In this document: positions 57,041 to 64,000 of the stretch, in pieces
Layout of the letters: every line of letters begins with the position of its first letter
How positions within the stretch are numbered: the first letter of the stretch is position 1
From: Picosynechococcus sp. PCC 7117
Lineage (GTDB): Bacteria > Cyanobacteriota > Cyanobacteriia > Cyanobacteriales > MRBY01
Direction of reading: 5' to 3'
Length of the DNA stretch: 64,000 bases
NCBI RefSeq assembly: GCF_001693275.1
Contig: NZ_CP016477.1
Span: 930,001 to 994,000, forward strand
The notes under the pieces: model-generated
Database searches by the model: none
What the model was told of the DNA's origin: nothing
What the model saw: the letters and a program-made list of their open reading frames with translations, nothing else
Translations under genes and position numbers: made by a program

Positions 57041-57433
57041 CTATTTTATATCGCTTTCTTCCCAGAGCAGCAGGACATTTTTTTCTGTAAAAGCAGAGCA
57101 ATTTGTACTGAAATCATTATCAATAATGACATTAGATTCTTCGATCAAGACATCTGTACCGTTGCTTATATCTGCTTCAGAGCCTAATACAATGGGGTAT
57201 TGTGGTTGTTGACATGCCGCATTAACGAGTACTTTGACTGGGAATACAACCGAATCATCGCTATAGGTGTAGACATTGGCGTGGTAGTAATAGGTATAGT
57301 CATCATAGTCGTAATTATATTCATAACCATACCGATACTGGTAATCAAAATCAATGAATACAGGTTCACTTTTTGCCTGTTGAACAACGATAAATGATAG
57401 ACCACTAAGGGCTGCTGTAAACAGTTTATTCAT
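57041..57433 (-). CDS. small secreted tyrosine-rich protein, unknown (island gene 4)
   Basis: A 130-residue protein with a signal-like start (MNKLFTAALSGLSFIVVQQAKS). Residues about 25-60 are extremely Tyr- and Asp-rich, with near-alternating Tyr in DYQYRYGYEYNYDYDDYTYY. The rest has two Cys (NAACQQPQ, TNCSAF) and acidic patches. No family is recognised. Tyr-rich tracts occur in adhesive and cross-linked surface proteins, but that role is only a guess. It is transcribed against the three preceding genes. Confidence 0.7.
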   Translation of the reverse strand: MNKLFTAALSGLSFIVVQQAKSEPVFIDFDYQYRYGYEYNYDYDDYTYYYHANVYTYSDDSVVFPVKVLVNAACQQPQYPIVLGSEADISNGTDVLIEESNVIIDNDFSTNCSAFTEKNVLLLWEESDIK

Positions 57434-58181
57434 TTTGCTTTCTCCATCCCTTGACTTAATTGATCAATATTGGAGCGATCAGTTTGAGTAAATTTTTTTG
57501 TAAAAGAACTTTTGCTGAAAGCACATCTCTTGGGTTTGTTGGTGCTTAATGTTGTACTCAATGCTTTTGGTTATGAATTATTTATGTTTACGATGAGAAA
57601 AATTCGAGGTTGAGTGATTGAAATATTGATGCTCTCCCCCTAAATGATAACAATATTTGAGAAAGCATGACTACGTAGTTTAAATAAAAATTCAAGATAT
57701 GTTTCAATACTCAAAAATAGTGAATAAGTATTGCATAAACAAAAGGGGTATTGACGACCTTCGTTTAGTAGTCTGAATCTAGTCTGCCTCTAACTTCTTG
57801 GGATAAATTGAAGTCTCAATTTTGAAAGCTTAGTGATGCATCTTTTTTCTAACACAATTAATTTGATAGGCAAAGGTTGTCTAAAATTATCAAAAAAAGA
57901 AGAAGGAAAAATTTTCTACTTCGGAAAGTCATCGTGGGGATTGGGGAAGCAGCAAAAGTTGCTTTTTATGTTCTGGCTCCCTTCAGGCCGTTTTTAGGGC
58001 TTGCCCACTGGTCAAATTGAATTTAAAAAAAACTCTGGGGCGGCTCAGGGCGATCGCCATAGACTTTTCGCAGAATTACACTAAAATAATGTGTTAGGGA
58101 GGAATATGATCGCACACTAATCAAACAAGCTTTAGTTTGAAGCCTTGATTTACTATTCGCCGAAAGTATCTTGAAGAGTCT
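57434..58181. other. 748-bp AT-rich intergenic region at the island's right edge
   Basis: Rich in inverted repeats: AAATATTG/CAATATTT (57621-57658) interleaved with ATGCTCTC/GAGAAAGCAT (57629-57668), ACTACGTAGT (57670-57679), CAATACT/AGTATTG (57705-57733), and an AAGCAGC-AAAA-GTTGCTT hairpin followed by T residues (57947-57967). HIP1 returns at 58050. It has no protein-coding frame of note. Promoters for the Tyr-rich gene and the downstream regulator should lie here. A small RNA ending at the 57.95-kb hairpin is possible. Confidence 0.5.
57621..57668. repeat. interleaved inverted repeats, pseudoknot-like order
   Basis: Arms A (57621-57628) and A' (57651-57658), B (57629-57636) and B' (57659-57668) occur in the order A-B-A'-B'. 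This allows a pseudoknot or two alternative pairings in RNA. B' has a two-base bulge. Confidence 0.5.
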
Positions 58182-58901
58182 ATGGCCGGTGCCAAAATTT
58201 TAGTTGTTGATGATGATCCAGCAATTCGCACACTAATTGTTCGATTTCTCGGGCAGAAAGGCTATGCAGTAGCAGCAGCAACGGATGGACAATCCGCTAA
58301 AGAAACATTTCAATCCTTTAGTCCTGACCTGGTAATCCTCGACATTAATCTGCCAGATACCCTCGGCTATGCCCTCTGTGAGCAAATGCAGGAGTCGAAG
58401 GATACTTACGTGTTGATCCTGACCAGTCGCACCGATGCGACCGATAAAGTACGAGGCTTTACCCAAGGGGCAGATGATTACCTGACTAAACCCTTTGACA
58501 TTATTGAGCTTGAACATCGTGTCCATGCGATCCTCCGCCGTCAGCGATCGCCCGTTGCCCCCCCAGCCCAAGACCAAAGCCTCGATTTTGCTGATTTAAA
58601 CATTGACCCGATGCGCCATGTGGTCGCTGTCAAGGGAGAACCCGTCAACCTAACGGCCCTAGAATTCAACCTGCTCCACTTCCTCGCGAAAAATGCGAAC
58701 AAAGTTTGGCGGCGCTCAGAACTGATTCAAGCAGTGTGGGGCTACGATTACCTAGGCGATCAACGGGTAGTGGATGTCCATATCGGACAAATTCGTCGCA
58801 AACTTGACAACCTCATGCAGCAAGAAAACCCAATCAAAACCGTGCGGGGTGTGGGCTATATGTTTGAAACAACATTAAACTCCTTTAGCGAAACCCGCTG
58901 A
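58182..58901 (+). CDS. OmpR/PhoB-family response regulator
   Basis: A 239-residue regulator. The receiver (1-120) has LVVDDDP, phospho-Asp in LVILDINLPD, TSRTD and the Lys in LTKPFD. The winged-helix domain (about 135-230) has LTALEFNLLHFLAKN, RRSELIQAVWGYD and VVDVHIGQIRRKLD. No histidine kinase is adjacent. Its start follows the AT-rich island. It may be an orphan regulator of nearby or distant targets; the sequence does not show which. Confidence 0.93.
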   Translation: MAGAKILVVDDDPAIRTLIVRFLGQKGYAVAAATDGQSAKETFQSFSPDLVILDINLPDTLGYALCEQMQESKDTYVLILTSRTDATDKVRGFTQGADDYLTKPFDIIELEHRVHAILRRQRSPVAPPAQDQSLDFADLNIDPMRHVVAVKGEPVNLTALEFNLLHFLAKNANKVWRRSELIQAVWGYDYLGDQRVVDVHIGQIRRKLDNLMQQENPIKTVRGVGYMFETTLNSFSETR

Positions 58902-59031
58902 TCAGTTCCCAGTCTGTAGCGTCATCTGACAGGAAAAGACCCCCAAAAGTGAGGGTCCGAAACCCTATCTTGGTCTTTTCTCTTCCCTCTGCTGCCTATA
59001 ATTAAGGCTGATCTATTTTTTTGCTTTGCCC

Positions 59032-60039
59032 ATGAGTGAAACCTCGCAAACCATTCAACTCCCCAGCCTAGAAAGTGCGATCGCCCTCTCTGGCGTCAAG
59101 GAAGAAAACCTCAAATTTCTATCCCAGCACACCGGCACAACTGTGGTCTTACGGGGACAAGAGCTACTGGTGCGAGGTCGCGAAAAGGCCGTTAATCGTT
59201 GCATTAAAGCGCTCTATTTCCTGCAACCTTTTTGGGAAACAGCCCAACACATCTCCCAACCAGATCTACTGACGGCCTTCCATGCCATCGATACCCACCA
59301 AGTCGAAGAATACCAAGACCTCCAAAAGCAGACCCTAGGAAAAACCAGGCGTGGCGAATATATCCGCGCCAAAACATTTCGACAGCGCCAATATATCCAA
59401 CTCATTCAAAAACATGACATCACCTTTGGCATTGGGCCGGCGGGTACCGGGAAAACCTTTCTCGCTTCAGTCTTAGCCGTCCAAGCCCTGCTCCGGGATG
59501 AGGTTGAGCGTTTGATTCTAACCCGGCCAGCGGTGGAAGCTGGGGAAAAACTAGGCTTTTTGCCGGGGGACTTGCAACAAAAAGTTGATCCTTTCCTGCG
59601 TCCTTTATATGACGCCCTCTACCAATTTATCGATCCGCTGAAACTGCCTGAACTAATGGAGAAAGGGCGCATTGAAATCGCACCATTAGCCTATATGCGG
59701 GGACGCACCCTCAGCAATTCCTTTGTGATCGTCGATGAGGCCCAAAATACGACCCCAGCCCAGCTCAAAATGGTGCTGACACGGTTGGGTTTCGGTTCTA
59801 AGATGGTGATCACCGGGGACATCACCCAAACGGATTTGCCGAGTCATCAGTCTTCGGGATTGATTATGGCGAGTAAGATTCTCCAGTCTGTAGAAGGGAT
59901 TGGCTTTTGTTATCTGACAGATGCTGATGTTGTGCGTCACCCCCTCGTCCAGAGAATCGTTAGCGCCTATGATCGATTTGAGAGCCATGGTACGACCAGC
60001 CAAAAACGGCGGCCTTTGGGACAAACGAAAGGAGGGTAG
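59032..60039 (+). CDS. phoH: PhoH-family ATPase
   Basis: A 335-residue PhoH-like protein. An N-terminal KH-like part (1-90) precedes the ATPase with Walker A GPAGTGKTFLAS near 140 and Walker B FVIVDEAQNTT near 240. PhoH proteins are thought to act on RNA with helicase-like ATPase domains. The ATG at 59032 is preferred over a TTG two codons upstream. Despite the name, a phosphate link is not shown here. Confidence 0.93.
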   Translation: MSETSQTIQLPSLESAIALSGVKEENLKFLSQHTGTTVVLRGQELLVRGREKAVNRCIKALYFLQPFWETAQHISQPDLLTAFHAIDTHQVEEYQDLQKQTLGKTRRGEYIRAKTFRQRQYIQLIQKHDITFGIGPAGTGKTFLASVLAVQALLRDEVERLILTRPAVEAGEKLGFLPGDLQQKVDPFLRPLYDALYQFIDPLKLPELMEKGRIEIAPLAYMRGRTLSNSFVIVDEAQNTTPAQLKMVLTRLGFGSKMVITGDITQTDLPSHQSSGLIMASKILQSVEGIGFCYLTDADVVRHPLVQRIVSAYDRFESHGTTSQKRRPLGQTKGG

Positions 60040-60072
60040 CAAGGGGGCCATACCCTAATCACCTATTTTGTT

Positions 60073-61827
60073 ATGACGACAATTCTAGTCATTGAAGATG
60101 ATGATATTGTGCGGAAGCTAATCCGCAAAATCCTAACGCAGCAGCAATATGCAGTCCTAGAAGCCGCCGGGGGACATCAGGGTGTGCAGTTAGCCTTGGC
60201 GCACCAACCGGATTTGATTGTTTGTGATGTGATGATGCCGGGAATAGATGGTTATGGGGTCTTGCAAAAGCTCCAGGCCGAAGCGGCAACGGCAATGATT
60301 CCCTTTGTGTTTTTAACGGCCCGGGCGGAAAAACAGGACATTCGCCAGGGAATGCGTTTGGGGGCGGATGATTATTTAACAAAACCATTTACAAAAGAAG
60401 AGTTACTGTCGGCGATCGCCATCCGGTTGAGTAAGTTATCTTCTTTGCAACAGCACTATAGCTCCCCAGATGCATCGTCAAAGGCAGTGCCCCAGACAAC
60501 GCCCCCAGCACTGAGAAATGATTGCGGCGATCGCTTTAGTCTCCAGGAAACCTTCGAGGCGATCGCCCTGACTCTCCAGCAGGATGATGCTGCATTTTTA
60601 CCGCTATTTGTCGTTGGCTTTGAACGGTTTGCCCAGATCTGTGCTGACCTCGAACCCCAGGAAATTGACACGCTCAACCAGGCGATCATCAATCGTCTAA
60701 ATCAAGGGCTCCAAGGGCGAGGAAGAGTCATTTGTTTGGCGGCTGGGGAATTTTGCCTCGTTTTAAATCGCGCCTATGTCCAGGCCGATACCGGGGCGAT
60801 CGCCCAGGAAATCCTTGCTGCTTTCGAGCAATTTTTAACCACTGCCACCGAGGAGTTTTTCCTGTCCGTGAGCCTAGGGATTGCTGAGTATCCCCAGGAT
60901 GCCGACAATCTCAGGGACTTAGTCGCCCAGGCCCAGACCGCCCAGCGCCAAGCCCAAAATTTAGGGGAGCCGCGCTATCAATTTGCCAACGCAATGACGC
61001 CGCAAAGTTACCCCAAGGGCCTTGATCTAGCCGATGATCTGCGGGATGCCTATCACCAGCATCAGTTAACGGTTCATTATCAGCCCCAATGCCAACTGCC
61101 AGGAAAAGAGATGGTGGGAGCGGAGGCCCTGCTGCGGTGGGAACATCCCCTGAGGGGTTCTATTCTGACTGAGGAAATTTTGGCGATCGCCAACCCCATC
61201 GGTTTACTCGAACTTCTCGATCAATTTGTGCTGACCCAAGCCTGTCGTCAGCTCCGCCGCTGGGCAAACCAAGACCATCAAACGTTTCAAATGGCGGTCA
61301 ACCTCTCGGCGACTCAATTTAATCAACCCCACTTCCACCAAGATCTCAGCCACTTACTGATTGAAAATGGCTTAAACCCAGCAAACCTCGTGTTAGAACT
61401 CACGGAGTCAACCCTCTTAGACAATGCCCCGTTAACCATTCGCCGCCTCAAGGCGATTAAAACCCTCGGTGTCAAAATTGTTTTGGATGATTTTGGTCTC
61501 GGTTATAGCTCTTTGACTTACCTCAAAAAATTTCCCTTTGATTTCCTCAAACTAGACCCCAGCTTAATCCGTAACATCCACCAAAAATCGGCACAGCGGA
61601 CAGTGGTGCGATCGCTAATTAACACGGCCCACCAACAGAAACGCCTAGTGATTGCGGAGGGGGTTGAAAACGAGACAGAATTAGAGTGTTTGCAGCAACT
61701 CAACTGCGATCGCGCCCAGGGTTTTTTATTGGGCTATCCGATGAGCGCCCCAGAACTAGAGCAGTTACTCTTGTCCAAGACAATATTTCCCCATGATTCG
61801 GTAATCTTTGATGCCCCTGACCCCTAA
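60073..61827 (+). CDS. receiver-degenerate GGDEF-EAL protein
   Basis: A 584-residue protein. The receiver (1-125) has VIEDDD, phospho-Asp in IVCDVMMP and LTKPFT. The GGDEF-type domain (about 150-310) reads AAGEF at the active loop, so cyclase activity is doubtful. The EAL domain (about 325-570) keeps the catalytic set: EALLRWEHP, MAVNLSATQF, ELTES, DDFGLGYSSL, FLKLD and EGVEN. A c-di-GMP phosphodiesterase gated by phosphorylation is likely. dusB overlaps its 3' end by 17 bp. Confidence 0.9.
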   Translation: MTTILVIEDDDIVRKLIRKILTQQQYAVLEAAGGHQGVQLALAHQPDLIVCDVMMPGIDGYGVLQKLQAEAATAMIPFVFLTARAEKQDIRQGMRLGADDYLTKPFTKEELLSAIAIRLSKLSSLQQHYSSPDASSKAVPQTTPPALRNDCGDRFSLQETFEAIALTLQQDDAAFLPLFVVGFERFAQICADLEPQEIDTLNQAIINRLNQGLQGRGRVICLAAGEFCLVLNRAYVQADTGAIAQEILAAFEQFLTTATEEFFLSVSLGIAEYPQDADNLRDLVAQAQTAQRQAQNLGEPRYQFANAMTPQSYPKGLDLADDLRDAYHQHQLTVHYQPQCQLPGKEMVGAEALLRWEHPLRGSILTEEILAIANPIGLLELLDQFVLTQACRQLRRWANQDHQTFQMAVNLSATQFNQPHFHQDLSHLLIENGLNPANLVLELTESTLLDNAPLTIRRLKAIKTLGVKIVLDDFGLGYSSLTYLKKFPFDFLKLDPSLIRNIHQKSAQRTVVRSLINTAHQQKRLVIAEGVENETELECLQQLNCDRAQGFLLGYPMSAPELEQLLLSKTIFPHDSVIFDAPDP

Positions 61828-62911
61828 CACCACGGCCCCAGTGAATTCAGTGAATTTTGACCCAAGGCGATCGCCGCCAATCTCCCTGCCAGATAGCCCC
61901 TTAAAAATCGGTAACGTTGCCCTCCAGAGTCGTGTCCTCCAAGCGCCCCTATCGGGAGTCACAGATCTAGTATTTCGTCGCCTGGTACGTCGCTACGCCC
62001 CCAGTTCAATGATGTACACCGAAATGGTAGGCGCCCAGGAAGTCCACCACCTCCAGACCTTACCGAGGCTCATGGAGATTGACCCGGGGGAGCAGCCGAT
62101 CAGCATTCAACTGTTTGACTGTCGCCCTGATTTTATGGGGGAAGCAGCGAAAAAAGCCGTGGCCGAGGGCGCCCAAACCATCGACATCAACATGGGTTGT
62201 CCGGTGAATAAAATTACCCGCAAAGGAGGTGGTAGCTCCCTCCTGCGGCAACCAGAGGTGGCGGTGGCGATCGTTAAAGCAGTGGTGGAAGCCGTCGATG
62301 TGCCTGTGACCGTTAAAACCCGCATTGGTTGGGCGGATGCTGAAATCGTGATTGTTGACTTTGCCCGCCGCTTAGAAGATGCCGGAGCGCAAATGCTGAC
62401 GGTGCACGGTCGCACCCGGGCCCAGGGTTATACCGGGAAAGCCCAGTGGCAGTGGATTAAAAAAGTCAAAGAAGTCCTCTCGATTCCGGTGATTGCCAAC
62501 GGCGATATTTTTTCAGTGGATGCGGCGATCGCCTGCCTGGAAGCAACGGGAGCTGATGGGGTAATGTGTTCCCGGGGCACCCTCGGTTATCCGTTTTTAG
62601 TCGGCGAAATTGATCATTTCCTCAAAACAGGACAGCGGCGACCCCAACCAACCGTGGTGGAATTGCTCCAGTGCGCCAAGGAACATTTAGACGGACTTTG
62701 GGCCTACAAAGGACAAAAGGGCATTTACCAATCCCGCAAGCACCTGACTTGGTATTGTCGCGATTTTCCGGGGGCCGCAGATTTTCGCGATCGCCTTAAT
62801 AAAATCAACACCGTGGCCGAGGGTCAGGCCCTCCTCGATGAAGCCATTGAGCAGATACAAAACCAAGACAGCATTCCCGCCGTAAAAACGCCCCAACTGG
62901 CCGTGATTTAA
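61811..62911 (+). CDS. dusB: tRNA-dihydrouridine synthase
   Basis: A flavin enzyme that reduces uridines in the tRNA D-loop. FMN-barrel motifs are VLQAPLSGVTDLVFRRL near 43, MGCPVNKITRKGGGSSLL near 135 with the catalytic Cys, TVHGRTRAQGY near 200, and VIANGDIFS near 230. At 366 residues it is normal, with a short extra N-terminus. It overlaps the EAL gene upstream and converges on lpxD with a 4-bp overlap. Confidence 0.94.
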   Translation: MPLTPNTTAPVNSVNFDPRRSPPISLPDSPLKIGNVALQSRVLQAPLSGVTDLVFRRLVRRYAPSSMMYTEMVGAQEVHHLQTLPRLMEIDPGEQPISIQLFDCRPDFMGEAAKKAVAEGAQTIDINMGCPVNKITRKGGGSSLLRQPEVAVAIVKAVVEAVDVPVTVKTRIGWADAEIVIVDFARRLEDAGAQMLTVHGRTRAQGYTGKAQWQWIKKVKEVLSIPVIANGDIFSVDAAIACLEATGADGVMCSRGTLGYPFLVGEIDHFLKTGQRRPQPTVVELLQCAKEHLDGLWAYKGQKGIYQSRKHLTWYCRDFPGAADFRDRLNKINTVAEGQALLDEAIEQIQNQDSIPAVKTPQLAVI

Positions 62912-63933
62912 CCCTTCTTGAGCTTGCGGAATACCTCGTACATTTCCGGTAAACGCTTGTAGATGGCCGAAACTTTCCGGTAAACCGCATTGGGTACTGC
63001 TGGACTACCAGAGACAATTTCCCCAGGGGCGACCCGATTATTAATCCCGGTTTGGGCGGTGGCGATCGCCCCATCACCGATCACTGCTTGGTTCGCGACC
63101 CCCACCTGACCCCCAAGGAGCACATTATTCCCGACGGTGACGCCCCCTGCTAAACCCACCTGGGCAGCAAGAGCACAGTTCGAGCCGATGGTTCCCCCAT
63201 GGGCTACATGGACGAGATTATCCAGTTTGGTTTGGGTTTTAATGCGCGTTTCCCCGACGGCGGGCCGATCTACCGCACTGTTACAGCCAATTTCAACGCC
63301 ATCTTCGAGGACAACAATCCCCGACTGTTCCATCTTGAACCAGCCCTGGGCCGTGGGCACAAAGCCAAATCCTTCCGCCCCAATTACCGCGCCGCTGTGG
63401 ATTACACAATGATTGCCAATCTTGACCCGCTCGTGGATCGTGCAATTGGCATGGAGTAAGGTATCAGCACCAATTTCCACATCGGGATAAATCACCGCAT
63501 TGGCCATAATGCAAGTGCGATCGCCAATTTTCACCCCCGGATAAAGCACCACATGGGCACCCACCGAGACAGCCTCGCCCAGCTGCACCGACGGATCAAT
63601 AACAGCGGTGGGATGAATCCCCGGTGCCGGACGAAACGGTTGATAAAAGACTTTGATCGCCGCTGCGAATAACAAACGCGGCTCCTTGGTACTGAGCCAA
63701 GCCAAACCCCGATCCGTCGCCCGCTGTTGCAAATCTTCATCCGCTGGCAAGATTAACGCCGAAGCTGCCGTTGTATCGACCCTTGCGGCAAATTTCCCCC
63801 CTTCGATGTAGCTGATTTCCTGGGATTTTGCGGCATCAATGGCGGCGACCCCCGTAATCTCCGGGTCACTTCCGAGGGAATGATCGATAATGAGATCAGA
63901 CTTTAAAACTTGAATTAATTCAGAAACGTTCAT
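62908..63933 (-). CDS. lpxD: UDP-3-O-acylglucosamine N-acyltransferase
   Basis: LpxD adds the N-acyl chain in lipid A synthesis. An N-terminal uridine-binding domain (1-100) is followed by many hexapeptide repeats forming a left-handed beta helix (VSVGAHVVLYPGVKIGDRTCI and on), and the catalytic His in LVHVAHGGTIGS near residue 243. At 341 residues it is complete. Some cyanobacterial LpxD-like genes are kept without a full lipid A pathway, so the exact product here is unproven. The other lpx genes are not in the window. Confidence 0.93.
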   Translation of the reverse strand: MNVSELIQVLKSDLIIDHSLGSDPEITGVAAIDAAKSQEISYIEGGKFAARVDTTAASALILPADEDLQQRATDRGLAWLSTKEPRLLFAAAIKVFYQPFRPAPGIHPTAVIDPSVQLGEAVSVGAHVVLYPGVKIGDRTCIMANAVIYPDVEIGADTLLHANCTIHERVKIGNHCVIHSGAVIGAEGFGFVPTAQGWFKMEQSGIVVLEDGVEIGCNSAVDRPAVGETRIKTQTKLDNLVHVAHGGTIGSNCALAAQVGLAGGVTVGNNVLLGGQVGVANQAVIGDGAIATAQTGINNRVAPGEIVSGSPAVPNAVYRKVSAIYKRLPEMYEVFRKLKKG

Positions 63934-64000
63934 CGAATTTTAGCTATAGAAAATGACGATTAATCTAAACAAGGGCCAAGGCATTTCCCTCAAGAAAGCT
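63934..64000. other. upstream region of lpxD at window end
   Basis: Only 67 bp of AT-rich DNA, presumably part of the lpxD promoter. No feature can be called. Confidence 0.3.

Noticed and set aside
58930-58982. Possible terminator between the OmpR-type regulator and phoH
   Set aside because: GACCC and GGGTC pair, but no T-run follows directly, so I did not call it.

Overview
The window looks like chromosomal DNA of a unicellular cyanobacterium. The HIP1 octamer GCGATCGC recurs roughly every kilobase. Chlorophyll (chlM), carotenoid (crtR), NDH-1 (ndhA-I-G-E), CPP1-like, DUF2996 and KaiB-like genes are present, as is sucrose synthesis (sps-spp-frk) beside an amylosucrase. That gene set and order recall Synechococcus sp. 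PCC 7002 and its relatives (Picosynechococcus). This assignment is from memory of gene content, not from a database match.

Layout. 0-4.4 kb: the 3' part of an Rpn-type nuclease gene, dapB, purA, rplY, pyrB. 4.4-10.4 kb: the sucrose block on the minus strand (sps, spp, frk, then amylosucrase). 10.6-24.7 kb: folD, a divergent sucC/sucD-like pair, phoX, a radical SAM gene, rsmA, cbiT, a proline iminopeptidase and a hybrid histidine kinase with a bilin-type GAF domain. 25-36.7 kb: ftsH, trmB, DUF2996, larB, a receiver-SpoIIE phosphatase facing an RsbW-rhodanese fusion, chlM, CYTH, an ABC ATPase and sufE. 36.8-44.2 kb: mrp, crtR, an EI24 protein, an acyltransferase, a DppC-type permease, an orphan KaiB-like gene and a cysteine desulfurase. 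44.3-53.9 kb: a GH57 enzyme, the ndhAIGE operon, an FHA protein, pgl, a HpsJ-like protein, DUF502, nusB and a CPP1-like gene. 54-58.1 kb: an AT-rich stretch of about 4 kb without HIP1 sites, with four small secreted proteins of unknown function and many inverted repeats. 58.2-63.9 kb: an OmpR-type regulator, phoH, a receiver-GGDEF-EAL protein, dusB and lpxD.

How the genes work together. The sucrose block makes sucrose (SPS, SPP). It also probably breaks it down, with amylosucrase giving alpha-glucan plus fructose and fructokinase recapturing the fructose, so it links a compatible solute to the glycogen pool. GH57 and 6-phosphogluconolactonase add to carbohydrate metabolism. Iron-sulfur supply (SufE, cysteine desulfurase, Mrp) and tetrapyrrole steps (ChlM, CbiT, CPP1-like) are scattered through the window. 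Signalling genes are numerous: a hybrid kinase, three receiver proteins, a SpoIIE/RsbW pair and a c-di-GMP phosphodiesterase.

The best candidates for something undescribed are the RsbW-rhodanese fusion facing the receiver-SpoIIE phosphatase, the HIP1-free island of small secreted proteins, the SucD homologue whose catalytic histidine is aspartate, the kinase GAF domain with an altered chromophore motif, and the KaiB-like gene beside a cysteine desulfurase. I saw no rRNA, convincing tRNA, CRISPR array, insertion sequence or prophage.
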